Positions 9,120-20,413 of a stretch of 64,000 bases of DNA are shown here, in pieces. This DNA comes from Bacteroidota bacterium. Its GTDB lineage: Bacteria > Bacteroidota > Bacteroidia > AKYH767-A > OLB10. Within the stretch, counting starts at the first letter, position 1. Every line of letters starts with the position of its first letter. The stretch spans positions 12,161 through 76,160 of the forward strand of contig JADJPB010000021.1 of assembly GCA_016713445.1 (NCBI GenBank). The letters run 5' to 3'. The translations under genes and the position numbers were made by a program. The notes beneath the pieces are model-generated. The model saw only the letters and a program-made list of their open reading frames with translations, had not been told where the DNA came from and searched no databases.

Positions 9120-11045
9120 ATGAAAAAAAGTACCTTTTTACAATTCGTATTTATTTTGATGACTTCGCTTTGCATTGGACAAAAAAATCCGATTGATAGC
9201 CTCAAAAGTCTATTGGAGGGAAGTGCACAAGACACGAATCGTGTCAATCTCCTTTTAGAATTAAGCAAAGCCAACTTTAGCGATGCGCCCGATGAAGCCA
9301 TTCGTTATGCTACGTTAGCAAAGGATCTTTCCGCACAACTTCAGTACATGAAAGGAACGGCCTATTCGTATAAAAATTTAGGATTAGCCTATTATTTCAA
9401 AGGGGATTATATTCAAACATTAGATTTTGGAATCAATCCATTTCTGCTTTTGATTCTATTGGTGACAAATCAGGAATAGCAAATTTACAAAGTAATTTAG
9501 GAGCCGTTTATTTCAACCAAGGTGACGATGCCAATGCGCTTGATTATTATTTGAAATCGCTGAAGATTGCTGAAGAGATGAAAGACACCTTACGGATTGT
9601 TACCAATTGTATCAACATCGGTGCCGTTTACTTCAATAAAAAAGCAACCAAAAATCAGGCGCAAGAATTTTATTTACGCGCACTTCCCCTTAGCGAACAA
9701 ATAAAAGATAATGACGCTATTGGAACGGTAACCGTAAACCTTGGCGAAATCTATCTTGAAAAAAAACAGCTTAGATTCTGCATTATTCTTCTTTGAAAAA
9801 TCATTAGTCGCTTTTGAAGGATCCGAAAATGCACCCTATACTTTAAATAATATTGGCAAAGTGTACAGACGCAAAGGCGATTTTAAAAAGGCATTAGAGT
9901 ACCAAATGAAAGCATATGATTACGCTAAAAAGTTAGATGCTAAAAATGACATGGCCATATCATTACTCGGACTGGGAACTTCCTATCGTGACAAAGGGGA
10001 TTTAGTTTTAGCTCTCGAAAGTTATCACAAAGCAGAGGAGATTGCGCTTTCCATTGGATCGGATTACCAAGTTAAAGATGCATATGAAGGTTTAGCTGCT
10101 ACGTATGCGTTGAAAAAGGATTTTAACAATGCTTTTAAATATCAAACATTAGTGGTTGGCATAAAAGACAAGCTCTTCAATTTAGACATCCAAAAGAAAT
10201 TAGGTACTCTTCAATTTACCTTTGACATTGAGAAAAAAACCTCAGAGATTAATTTATTAACGAAAGACAAAGAAATTCAAGAGCAAGAACTTAGAAGACA
10301 AAAAATTGTACGCAATAGTTTCATTGGAGGATTCACCATTGTACTTTTATTTGCAGGAGTATTTTTAAGTCAACGCAACAAAATTGCTAAAGAGAAAAAA
10401 CGCAGCGACGAATTACTCTTAAACATTTTACCGGAAGAAACCGCAGAAGAATTAAAAGCCACTGGAACCGCAAAAGCTAAAAGTTTTGATTTAGTTACGG
10501 TAATGTTTACTGACTTCAAAAACTTTACGCAGGCCAGCGAAAAATTAACAGCCGAAGAACTGGTTGCTGAAATAAATGAATGCTACAGTGAGTTTGATCG
10601 AATCATCACCCAATATGGTTTAGAGAAAATCAAAACCATTGGCGACAGTTATATGTGCGCTGGAGGTTTACCTGTCCCCAGCTCCACACATGCCGAAGAT
10701 GTTGTAAAAGCAGGTTTAGAGATGCAAGCATTCATCGAAGCCAATAAAGCCAAACGCATTGCCATAGATCAACCGTTTTTTGAATTACGTTTAGGAATTC
10801 ATACAGGTCCGGTAGTTGCGGGAATTGTAGGAATAAAAAAATTCGCCTATGATATCTGGGGCGACACCGTAAATACTGCCTCCCGAATGGAAAGCAGCGG
10901 AGAAATTGGCAAAGTGAACATCAGTGGATTCACTTACGAAATCATCAAAGACAAATTTGAATGTGTGCACCGCGGTAAAATTCAGGCGAAAAACAAAGGG
11001 GAGATTGATATGTACTTCGTCAACCGAAGCTTTAGCGAAGGTTAA
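9120..11045 (+). CDS. TPR-sensor class III adenylate cyclase (two frame breaks)
   Basis: The product makes cAMP from ATP. A signal-like N-terminus is followed by several TPR repeats (to about 10170), a coiled coil, one transmembrane helix (about 10315-10370) and a C-terminal cyclase domain. This order places the TPRs outside and the catalytic domain in the cytoplasm. Metal-binding aspartates are at 10512 (MFTDFKNF) and 10644 (KTIGDSY). Lysine in KIKTIGD and Asp in AYDIWGDTVN specify adenine over guanine. The catalytic Asn and Arg are in VNTASRMES. The frame breaks near 9427 (TTTTGG) and near 9765 (run of A). Protein similarity runs smoothly through both when the frame is switched, so I annotate one gene of about 640 residues. 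The breaks are probably consensus errors. Confidence 0.85.
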
Positions 11046-11150
11046 CTTTGTCAACCGACTTGCCTCTGCGTAGCTTGTGCCCAATTAAATTTTCACCGAC
11101 ATACGGACAGCGAAGGAGTAGTAATTAATTTTTCTAGACTTTTCCTAATT

Positions 11151-13403
11151 GCAAATCTCATAACTTACTCAGCTTAATTTGCACAACCTCTTTCGGCATC
11201 GTTACATTGAGTAAATACATTCCACTTTCAAACGAAGTTAAATTAATAGATGACGTTCGCCCTTTTAATTCACCTCGTTGTATTACCTGCCCTTGTAGGG
11301 AATAAATGGTGTAAGCAAACCCTTCTTTTGGCAATGTCTCATACTTTATATTAACTGTAAAAAGCCCTGTGGAAGGATTAGGAAAGGCTTGTATGGGAAT
11401 ACCATCTTTCACTTCGCTGAGCCCTACTGAAAGTGTATCGCATATACTTCCTGCAAGCGGGCCGAGCCCCAAATTAACATCGTTGGGAAGAGCCCCATAT
11501 GTTCTAAATCCATTCAAGTATTGGCCAAGCCCAACGTAATTACATGTTAAACCTAAACTATCAGGTTCGTTAATGACACTTAGGTGTGTATTTACTGGAG
11601 AGTATGCGGAATCGGAAAAAGGATAACAATAGATACTGTCTAAACACCACCAATTAGAGCGATATATTTTTCCATTAGGAGCTAAGCGAATGCCAGAAGC
11701 TGAATAACTTAACGAGTCAATTGAATCAATAACTATTTTGTTTTGATAAGCATTTGGATTTAATAAATCAATTTGAAATAAATATTGATCACCAATGGTT
11801 GTAACATATAAAAATCGATTGTTGGGGCTTATGGCTCCATCCCAAAAACTAAAGGGTGGGTTTCCTGTTCCATTGTAAATTACTACATGATTATTTAACA
11901 TACCTGTACACCTATTAAAAGAAAATTTCTCAATAGACATGGATGAATTACATAAGCCAACTATAACATTTCCATCCTTTGATGGAATTAATCGATAAAA
12001 ACTCTCGTTTAAATTAAGTCCAATGCTTTGAGTACTAATCGAACTCAACCCTTGCGGAGTAAGCAAGATTTTATAAAAAATATTATTGTTAAAAAACCAC
12101 TTCTTGTATAAAATCCACCAATCACGGCCATTGCCATGTCTAATTGCAGTAATACCATCACAAATATTACCCGTATCTATCACAGTATTTTTATCAAACA
12201 CCTTTCCCAAGCCATTATTATAAGTAAGATCAACTACAGAATATGAAATTTTTGTCCCTGAAGTCGCCATGCTGGCGATCACCACGAATTTATTTACACT
12301 ATCGGGCCAAGGTAAAATCAGCATTTCTCTGTACCAATTAGAACAAAAGAGAGAATCCCCATTTTCCATTTTGTTATGCTGTTTATTGTAAATTCTTCCT
12401 CTATCAATTAAGGTAGGTGTATGATAATGTTCCAAATCTGGAGACGCAGTATAAAACAATAAATTCCCTAATGAATCACTTAATTGTGGCACAAGTACCT
12501 CTTGCATTTACAGAAGTTCGGTAAATTGAATCAATACCCTTAGCATTAAATTTAATACCACAACTATCACCAAATGTCCAATTCAGATTTGTGAATTGTG
12601 CATTTAAGTTTAGAAAACTTAAACACAATGTGCATAATATAATTAATTTCCTCATGGCAGCTTATACACCTTTATGCAATTACCCTGCCTGGCTCTTATT
12701 AAAAATACAGCTTTCGATTTTAATAATTTTATTTTTTCTGCGCCTAAGTCTTCAGTTGTTTTTTCCTGAAAAATGAGTCGCCCCACTTTGTCAAAATACT
12801 CGAGTTGGATTGGCGAGGATTTATCGGGTATCGTAATGTATAAATTATAGAATTTTAAAAGGTCGTCGCACATATTATCGGCACTTGAGAGAGGTTGCAT
12901 TGTTCTCAATCCTAATAAAAAGTCATTCACCTCCAACTCTAAAATAGCTCTTGCCATATACACCGCTTCGGTGCCGTTCCATTCATCCATAAATGCCAAT
13001 TGATATAGGAAAGATGTATCATGTGGAATGGGATTATCGGGATGATCCAAATTGTACAATACTACCTCATACAATTCACGGAGTTGGTTAAACATGGGGT
13101 TACTTTCATCACTTAATCCATCCAATAAAATACGAATGGAATCCAAATTAATATGCGCCTCAATTAATTTTGCGGTAAGTCCAATCCTGCCATTCTCTAA
13201 TTGCTCAAACCAGTTTGCATATGCGGCATATGAAGAGTCAGGCGAACTTCGATAACGACGGTAAGTGGACTGCAAATCTCGATCACGGTTAATTTCGTAA
13301 AGGACGGGATATTGAATAGAATCTAAAATTACTTTTTCCATATAATACATATCCTCTGACGGATCAGGCGCAGCAATACCACTGCATATATTTTGGTGGG
13401 GTT
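11151..13403. repeat. Tandem duplication, left copy
   Basis: This segment is repeated at 13424-15680 with an offset of 2273-2276 bases. It carries a full propeller gene plus the 3' end of the beta-helix gene. The copies differ at many positions, including silent codons and different frameshifts, so they are real diverged copies and not an assembly echo. Confidence 0.85.
11158..12655 (-). CDS. Secreted propeller-like protein with T9SS tail, copy 1 (frameshifted)
   Basis: The gene starts at ATG 12655-12653, which overlaps the TGA of the upstream fragment (ATGA). It encodes a signal peptide (MRKLIILCTLCLSFLNLNA), about 400 residues of repeat-rich, probably beta-propeller sequence (…GDSCGIKFN…, …LAPNGKIYRSNW…), and a type A T9SS tail (AFPNPSTGLFTV … GMYLLNV). 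An extra base near 12482 (…ACAATTAAG…; copy 2 has ATAATAAG) shifts the frame, so only codons from about 12507 down stay open. It is a close paralog of 13431-14931. Function is unknown; export by T9SS follows from the tail. Confidence 0.75.
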
Positions 13404-13434
13404 GAATATGGAAAGTTTCTTGTGCAAATCTCAT
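12652..13434 (-). pseudogene. Chimeric C-terminal copy of the beta-helix protein
   Basis: The 260-aa frame repeats the last 240 or so residues of the protein encoded at 14928-17765, nearly identically, including the terminal T9SS-like segment (YFDKVGRLIFQEK … KVYKL). Its first residues (MRFAQETFHIQPHQ) come from the duplication junction. There is no signal peptide, so the product cannot reach the T9SS by the usual route. Start and stop overlap their neighbours by ATGA at 13431-13434 and 12652-12655, so it could still be translated by coupling. I regard it as a by-product of tandem duplication; a retained linker role in expressing copy 1 is possible. Confidence 0.7.
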
Positions 13435-15680
13435 AACTTACTCAGCTTAATTTGCACCACCTGTTTGGGCAGCGTAACATTGAGTAAATACATTCCACTT
13501 TCAAACGAAGTTAAATTAATGGAGGATGTTCTTCCTTTTATTACACCTCGTTGTATTACCTGCCCTTGTAGGGAATAAATGGTGTAAGCAAACCCTTCTT
13601 TTGGCAATGTCTCATACTTTATATTAACTGTAAAAAGCCCTGTGGAAGGATTAGGAAAGGCTTGTATGGGAATACCATCTTTCACTTCGCTGAGCCCTAC
13701 TGAAAGTGTATCGCATATACTGCCGTTTAGCGGGCCGAGGCCCAAATTAAAATCATTGGGAAGAGCACCATATGTTCTTAAACCGTTTAGGTATTGCCCC
13801 AGCCCAACGTAATTACATGCTAAACCAAAACTATCAGGATAATTAATTACACTTAAATGTGTATTTACGGGAGCAAATCCAGAATCGGGATAGGGATAGC
13901 AATATATTCCATCAATGCACCACCAATTTGAACGGTAGATTTTTCCATTAGGTGCTAAGCGAATGGCAGAACCTGAATTACTGATTGAATCAATAGAATC
14001 TATAACAATTTTATTCTGATAAGCATTTGCATTTAACAAATCAATTTGAAATACATATTCTGGAACACCAATGGTTGTAACATATAAAAAATCGACTGTT
14101 TGGGCTTATCGCCCCATCCCAAAAGCTATAGGGTGGGTTTCCTGTTCCATTGTAAATTACTACATGATTATTTAACATACCGGTACATCTGTCAAAAGAA
14201 AATTTCTCAATGGACATGGATGAATTACATAAGCCAACTATAACATTTCCATCCTTTGATGGAATTAATCGATAAAAACTCTCGTTTAAATTGAGTCCTA
14301 TATTTTGTGAACTTACCGCACTTAAACCCTGAGGAGTCAATAATATTTTATAAAAAATATTATTGTTAAAAAACCACTTCTTGTATAAAATCCACCAATC
14401 ACGACCATTTCCATGTCTTATAGCAGTAATTCCATCACAAATATTTCCCGTATCTATCACTGTGTTTTTATCAAACACTTTTCCCAAGCCATTATTGTAA
14501 GAAAGATCAACAATAGAATACGATATTTTTGTTCCAGATGTAGCCATACTTGATATAACAACAAATTTATTTACACTATCGGGCCAGGGTAAAATGAGAA
14601 GTTCGCGGTACCAACTAACAGTTGCAATTGAATCTCCTCCTTCCATCACACTATGCTGCCGATTGTAAATTCTTCCTCTATTAATAGTGCTAGTCTTTAA
14701 GTAAAGTGCTACATCTGTTGCTGTCGCATAGAACAATAAATTTCCTAGTGAATCACTTATTATGGCACAAGAACCTCTTGCATTCACAGAAGTACGGTAT
14801 ATAGAATCAATACCAGTAGCATTAAATTTAATACCACAACTATCACCAAATGTCCAATTGAGATTTGTGAATTGTGCATTTAAGTTTAGAAAACTTAAAC
14901 ACAATGTGCATAATAAAATTAATTTCCTCATGGCAGCTTATACACCTTTATGCAATTACCTTGCCTCGCTCTTATTAAAAATACAGCTTTCGATTTTAAT
15001 ACTTTTATTTTTTCTGCGCCTAAGTCTTCATTTGTTTTTTCCTGAAATATGAGACGACCCGATTTATCAAAATACTCGAGTTGGATTAGCGAAGATTTAT
15101 CGGGTATAACAATGTATGAATTATAGAATTTTAAAAGATCGTCGCACATATTATCGGCACTTGAGAGAGGTTGCATTGTTCTCAATCCTAATAAAAAGTC
15201 ATTCACCTCCAACTCTAAAATAGCTCTTGCCATATACACCGCTTCGGTACCATTCCATTCATCCATAAATGCCAATTGATAAAGAAAAGATGTATCGTGC
15301 GCAATGGGATTGTCGGGATGATCCAAATTGCACAATACCACCTCATACAATTCACGGAGTTGATTAAATATAGGATTACTCTCATCACTTAATCCATCCA
15401 ATAAAATACGAATGGAATCCAAATTAATATGCGCCTCAATTAATTTTGCGGTAAGTCCAATCCTGCCATTCTCTAATTGCTCAAACCAGTTTGCATAGGC
15501 GGCACATGAGGAGTCGGGCGAACTTCGATAACAACGGTAAGTGGATTGCAAATCTCGATCACGATTAATTTCGTAAAGGACGGGATATTGAATAGAATCT
15601 AATATTACTTTTTCCATATACGACATATCCTCTGTAGGATCGGGTGCAGCAATGCCACTGCATATATTTTGGAAGGGTTG
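13424..15680. repeat. Tandem duplication, right copy
   Basis: This is the partner of 11151-13403 and probably the original arrangement, because here the beta-helix segment is continuous with its upstream gene. The junction is marked by about 20 unmatched bases at 13404-13423. Confidence 0.85.
13431..14931 (-). CDS. Secreted propeller-like protein with T9SS tail, copy 2 (frameshifted)
   Basis: The start ATG overlaps the stop of the beta-helix gene (ATGA at 14928-14931), indicating an operon. It has the same architecture as copy 1: signal peptide, repeat-rich probable propeller of about 400 residues, and type A T9SS tail (AFPNPSTG … SGMYLLNVT). The frame breaks near 14090, where this copy has a six-A run and copy 1 has five. 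On each side the sequence matches copy 1, so an inserted base is the simplest explanation. Each copy is intact where the other is broken, which favours sequencing error, though independent decay is possible. No catalytic motif was seen. Confidence 0.78.
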
Positions 15681-17765
15681 GTTAGGAAAAGGCACTACGG
15701 CTTGTGATGAAGCATAAGGCCAGGCAGTATAAATATTGTTCAAATCCACTTCATTGCCCGGAAAATATAAATCGGTAGCAAGTGCATTCAAATCTTTATC
15801 CGACCTTGCTCTGTTTGAGAAATTAACAAACTCATTTTCAAAAGGAATACCGGGGATCCCGATGGGTGAAACTTGGGAATTATTAAAGAACCAACCCAAT
15901 GCACAATCATCCATCGAATTGCATAAAATGTCATTATACGTTACATTTCCAATAAACCGCATGGCCGTGCCTGCACGGGTAACTGTATTGTGCATAATAT
16001 CGGAGTTGTCCGTTTTTCGAATATTAAATCCAATAAATAGATCTTTATAGTTTAAAGAAGTATTGTTCAAACTATTTGTATACGTTATGGTATTCCAATC
16101 AATCATGCCTCTTGTTGAGTTCATAATTTCAATACCTTGATGCAACAAACCACTAAATTGATTTTCATCTCGATCTAAATTAATGGTATTATTACTCACT
16201 GAAAATTGTGCATAGCCCTGTACACTTATTCCAATACGAGCATCCGTAATCGTATTATATGAAATCAAAGCATTTGAATTTAATTGGCCAGTGTTTTTAA
16301 AAAACATGGCGGTGTTAAAATAATCAAAACCGGGGCTACTACCCAATGGGTTTGCTGGTGTACCGGGAGTCATACTTATTTGATTAAAAATTACAGTAAT
16401 ATTATTCATTTGAAGGCAATCGATAAATCTAAAACCAAATGCACTTAAATTAGATACTCTACAATTGCGAACCAACACATTTTGCTGTCTCAAATTTTTC
16501 AATTCAACAGCTGCAAAACTGCAATTATAAAATTCATTATCGGAATCGATAATGACATTAGAATTTTTATTTACAAAAACTCCACGTTTACAATCGTTGA
16601 AGAAATTTTCATACACTTCAATTGTATTCGTACTAGCATTTCCAATACTCCACGGTGCATTTTCTGCAAAAATACCTGTACCATTCCACGGAGTTTGATT
16701 AAATGGAGAGATTTGCTCTACTATGTTTAGAAAGTTGTTATTATTAGAAATTAAACTGCAATTGTAAGAATCAATTCCATATTGCAAATTTTGGAATAGA
16801 TTACCATTGCTAGTATTTAAAGTAGAGGGTCCAACTTTAACATAGGTATTTGCAAAAATATTTCTAAGTTGAAATCCCGTACGTCCAATTTGTCCTGCAT
16901 GAGGTACAAGCATTTGAGTTGCATCAGAGCTAAATACATTTTCGTCGAAATGAGAAGCCATATAATCACCGTTCTCCAAATGTATACTTACCCAATTGTT
17001 TGTAAACTCAGAACGAGTACATTGAATCCAGTTAGCACCATTTAAAGCTTCAATAGCTTTTACGGCATCTTCAATTACACTCTGATCCATTGTTAACCTT
17101 CCAGTATTGTCTACTGTATCTATTCCATCCCACATTTCACCATCACAAGCAGAAATTTGAGTAAACTGATCAATAATTAATAGGGAATTCGGCTTAATTC
17201 GAATTTTAGCATTAGGTCCCATCTTTAAAGTACAGCCAACTAGATGAACACTTCCATCAATCATCGCGGTTCCATTTATTGTGAAAGTTTGACTTATTAT
17301 CTGTCCTGAAGTAAAAGTTGGATTAAATAATACATTCCCGATGTTAGTTGTACAACAATAATAAGCTGAAAAATTTATTGTACTTGTAAAACTACAGTTT
17401 TGAGAAGTCATAGTTACCGTAACTGTGTAATTTCCTGGTGTTGTCCAATTCGGTGACGCAATATTTGGGTCATTTGGATGCGGAGTCATGGTGCCTTGCG
17501 AAGTTGTCCAAGAATAAGTAGCACCTGCGAAAAATGGAACCGAGAACTCAAATGGATTAATTGTAGAAATACAACCATTGGATGGTTGTGTAATTGTTGG
17601 GATAACAGTTATGACAGAGACTGTTTGAGGAGTAAAAAAAAGTGTTGTCGTTCCCTGTGTTAATGTACAAGTTACTTGAAATTGACCATCATTTAAATAG
17701 GTATGACTTACACTTGACCCTGAAATGGTTGGAGTTCCATCACCAAAATTCCATGTGACATTGTA
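14928..17765 (-). CDS. PKD plus right-handed beta-helix part of the giant metalloprotease, with T9SS tail
   Basis: This is the C-terminal third of a protein that begins at 20413. It is in the same frame as 17766-19274 and separated from it only by a TAA at 17766-17768. The frame is open from 17765, before its first ATG at 17489. The first residues (YNVTWNFGDGTPTISG) are a PKD domain starting directly at the stop, so an independent start at 17489 would cut that domain. A second PKD-like domain follows, then a long NosD/pectate-lyase-like right-handed beta-helix (about 17300-15700; many N- and I-rich repeats). After that come a helical region (…LDSIRILLDGLSDESN…) and a divergent T9SS tail (YFDKSGRLIFQEK … KVYKLP). 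Surface binding of a polymer is a reasonable guess. Confidence 0.75.
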   Translation of the reverse strand, partial: YNVTWNFGDGTPTISGSSVSHTYLNDGQFQVTCTLTQGTTTLFFTPQTVSVITVIPTITQPSNGCISTINPFEFSVPFFAGATYSWTTSQGTMTPHPNDPNIASPNWTTPGNYTVTVTMTSQNCSFTSTINFSAYYCCTTNIGNVLFNPTFTSGQIISQTFTINGTAMIDGSVHLVGCTLKMGPNAKIRIKPNSLLIIDQFTQISACDGEMWDGIDTVDNTGRLTMDQSVIEDAVKAIEALNGANWIQCTRSEFTNNWVSIHLENGDYMASHFDENVFSSDATQMLVPHAGQIGRTGFQLRNIFANTYVKVGPSTLNTSNGNLFQNLQYGIDSYNCSLISNNNNFLNIVEQISPFNQTPWNGTGIFAENAPWSIGNASTNTIEVYENFFNDCKRGVFVNKNSNVIIDSDNEFYNCSFAAVELKNLRQQNVLVRNCRVSNLSAFGFRFIDCLQMNNITVIFNQISMTPGTPANPLGSSPGFDYFNTAMFFKNTGQLNSNALISYNTITDARIGISVQGYAQFSVSNNTINLDRDENQFSGLLHQGIEIMNSTRGMIDWNTITYTNSLNNTSLNYKDLFIGFNIRKTDNSDIMHNTVTRAGTAMRFIGNVTYNDILCNSMDDCALGWFFNNSQVSPIGIPGIPFENEFVNFSNRARSDKDLNALATDLYFPGNEVDLNNIYTAWPYASSQAVVPFPNQPFQNICSGIAAPDPTEDMSYMEKVILDSIQYPVLYEINRDRDLQSTYRCYRSSPDSSCAAYANWFEQLENGRIGLTAKLIEAHINLDSIRILLDGLSDESNPIFNQLRELYEVVLCNLDHPDNPIAHDTSFLYQLAFMDEWNGTEAVYMARAILELEVNDFLLGLRTMQPLSSADNMCDDLLKFYNSYIVIPDKSSLIQLEYFDKSGRLIFQEKTNEDLGAEKIKVLKSKAVFLIRARQGNCIKVYKLP

Positions 17766-19274
17766 TTAACTCCAACAAGCACCAACGCTAAATGTGTAAG
17801 TGGAACAAATTGATGCTACCGCTAAAAAATCCAAAGACAACGAGGGGTTGCGGGTTGCATCAGCTAAATTTGGCAAGGAGAAAAAATTCCTCTGACCAAT
17901 CGTGAAATTATTGAGATTTACTACAGGATTGCAACCTGCAACTCCCGGCCCCGAAACATTGGGCGCACGGATCACCAACATTTTTGAATCTCCGAAATTA
18001 TTTTGAGTGAAAGAGCTCAAATAAATTAAATTATCGGGTCCAAGTTGAATTGAACCATCTAATTGTCTTAGAGGTGAACCCAAAGAGAAAGGTATGTTTT
18101 GAATGATCGGTGCATTGAGTGTTGGTAATTCGATTTGGTACAATGAATTAGTTGATGAATTTACAGCATAATAAAAATAGCTCCCTCCACCTGTATTTGG
18201 TGCAAAAGAGCCATGAAGTTGAGTATTTGCTGATCCTTGAGGTATTACCACTGAAGAAGTATAGGTCATTTGTCCATTCGTGTTGTTAAACGAATAAAAA
18301 TACACCGTTTCATTCGCCCAATTAAAAATGGCCATTGCGTCACCATGAGGTGCTGATTCAATGGTGAAACGATGTCTAGATGGACCCGGATTAGAATTAA
18401 TAAATGGTAAACTACTATTTTGTACAGCTAGACTTATTCCACTTCCAGATAATAAATATGAAATAGTATTCGATGAATTTATTTCATGAACAATAATCCA
18501 TGTATCTATACCATTACAATGTGGAATTGCTGTAATAGCCTCAACAACATTTGTGTTAAAAATTCCTGCAGGAAGAGTGTTGTTTGAAGAAATTAAACCA
18601 GCAATTCCGGCGTTTATTGCTACTTCTCCAAAAACAAGACTTCCATTTCCTGATTGACCATAAGCTGGCACTGTAAAAATGTAATAACTATTTGTTCGAG
18701 TTTGTGGATTGGCATTAAAATTATTAGGATTTGGGACAGATATCGTTCCTTTAATATTCGAACCATAATTTGCATTAGTGATGTTTCCAATTAAAACATT
18801 ACTATTATTCCACACCCTTATACCATCAGTATAAAAATGCAGATTTCCTGTAATTGGATCACATTGCGATGTAGAAGAAAAAGGACTTAAAGGGTTTGAA
18901 ATTGAACTATTCGGTGGAGTGCTTAATGCTATACCAGTAGTAAAATCTAAATGAACACTTCTCTGATAGCACCATACAGCATGTTCTGGTCGAGCAGGCA
19001 AACCACAATTAACTATAAAAACTTGAATTGCATTAGTAGTTACGGTTCCATTAGCAGGATCGGTTGAGGAAAGAGAAATTGAATACGTACCTGCAACCGT
19101 AAATGTAACTTGGAAGCCGGCAGTCGTAGTCGTTGAAGTTGTACCTATAGAAGGAGTAATAACCCACGTTAAGTTTGTAGCTGTGCTAGCTGCTGGAAAC
19201 AATGTTGATGTGCTGGCAAAATCTAGTGTTATTGAGCCAGCAGCTGGTAAGCAAGGAACAAGTTCTGTTGTTAA
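17766..19274 (-). CDS. Ig-like plus beta-propeller part of the giant metalloprotease
   Basis: The segment opens in frame at about 19274 (LTTELVPCLPAAGS), directly after a T/A run where the protease frame breaks, and ends at TAA 17766-17768. It has an Ig/PKD-like domain (…SIGTTSTTTTAGFQVTF…) and then a region with NLHFYTDG, INAGIAG and LGPDNLIYLSS motifs, typical of the propeller-like modules in large Bacteroidota surface proteins. If translated separately it would have to use a non-ATG start (TTG at 19202) and would lack a signal peptide. Fusion with both neighbours is therefore more plausible than three genes. Confidence 0.65.
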   Translation of the reverse strand, partial: LTTELVPCLPAAGSITLDFASTSTLFPAASTATNLTWVITPSIGTTSTTTTAGFQVTFTVAGTYSISLSSTDPANGTVTTNAIQVFIVNCGLPARPEHAVWCYQRSVHLDFTTGIALSTPPNSSISNPLSPFSSTSQCDPITGNLHFYTDGIRVWNNSNVLIGNITNANYGSNIKGTISVPNPNNFNANPQTRTNSYYIFTVPAYGQSGNGSLVFGEVAINAGIAGLISSNNTLPAGIFNTNVVEAITAIPHCNGIDTWIIVHEINSSNTISYLLSGSGISLAVQNSSLPFINSNPGPSRHRFTIESAPHGDAMAIFNWANETVYFYSFNNTNGQMTYTSSVVIPQGSANTQLHGSFAPNTGGGSYFYYAVNSSTNSLYQIELPTLNAPIIQNIPFSLGSPLRQLDGSIQLGPDNLIYLSSFTQNNFGDSKMLVIRAPNVSGPGVAGCNPVVNLNNFTIGQRNFFSLPNLADATRNPSLSLDFLAVASICSTYTFSVGACWS

Positions 19275-20413
19275 AAAACATCAGAGAAAAAAATGGGGGG
19301 CAAACAACTAATAGGTCCAATTACTCCAGTTTCAGCTAAATTTTCATTAGAAACCAGATCAAATCGTAATAAGCCAAGTATGTACCTCATTCTATCAATC
19401 TGATCATTTGAGAAATTATTTTTTGCGCACTCGTAGGAGTATGACATGAAATTATCTATTAAATCATCACGGTTATTAGGTGGAAGAGCAAAATATTATT
19501 CATTACAAGAATTGGGAATATTCCAGGTGCATTGATAGAAATTTTGGGTACATGGAGGCGTATCACAAAGATTATCTCCGTTTAATAAACAATCATCAGG
19601 AGTTTGTCCGGGACCATTGGTACCTTGACAACCACCGTGGAAAGTATGTCGTAATCCAAGGTAATGCCCGACTTCGTGGACAGCTGTAAATCCTTTTTCA
19701 AGATCTGGTAATAAAGTGTAAAGGCCTGGATTAGGCTCATTATCACCAAAAGCACCTAGTTTTATGAAAATTACATCATGGCCACCATAGTAATTTCCAA
19801 TATTTAATGCATTATTCGCAAAGTTATACACTAAAAAAATATTCAAATAATTTTCCTTTACAAATCCAATCGGCAACATATTGTATACATCATTAAAAGC
19901 TGCAGGCGTTTCTTGAAAATTATAAACATTTGGGGCACCATTAGGAACAGCATAACGGATTACCCCAGGTTCAGCAGTAGGAAAGAAATTACTTGGGGAT
20001 TTGGCTAAACAAAATTTAATATCAGAATCATACCTTGTTGGAGTTCCAATGCTGGCAAATATTGAATTTAACTTTGCGATTTGAGATTCAATTTGTGCGT
20101 AGCTAATGTTCAAAGCAAGATTATTTTGATCATCCACGTCGTAAATGACATGCACAACAACCGGGATTGTATACTCAGGTAATAATGAACTACCGGATTT
20201 GGCACTTAAAATAGTATTATTTAAAAATGCATCTCTGATTTTTAAATTCATTAAATTTTCGTCTTCAAAGAAAATCGAATCATTTTGCATAACATCATCA
20301 TACAAACTGTCAGAATTGCATTTGAAATGTGTTTGACTAAAAGATTGATTGCTTGCTAGGCAAAAACTAATTAAGACAATAAATAATTGGCTGGTACAAA
20401 TAATTTTTCTCAT
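19271..20413 (-). CDS. Pappalysin-type (M43) metalloprotease, N-terminal part of the giant protein
   Basis: A signal peptide (residues 1-27, ending NQSFSQ) is followed by a metzincin domain with the zinc motif HEVGHYLGLRH (near 19675-19643) and the Asp-rich CDTPPCT segment. In-frame TAA at 19496-19498 ends the simple reading frame at 305 aa. Yet the same frame continues with NRDDLIDNFMSYSYEC and FSNDQIDRMRYIL, the Met-turn and last helix every M43 enzyme needs, and runs to 19271. The family cleaves extracellular proteins. A missing T in the run at about 19273 would join it to the propeller segment. The nonsense codon is either a base error or true inactivation. Confidence 0.8.

Noticed and set aside
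17489..17489. Independent start of the beta-helix protein at 17489
   Set aside because: It would cut a PKD domain that is open in the same frame up to the upstream stop, and no signal peptide follows.
17766..19496. TAA recoded as a sense codon or read through in the protease gene
   Set aside because: TAA is the normal terminal stop of many intact genes here (nuoJ region, plsX, TonB gene and others), so global recoding is excluded; no readthrough signal was recognised, only two isolated sites.
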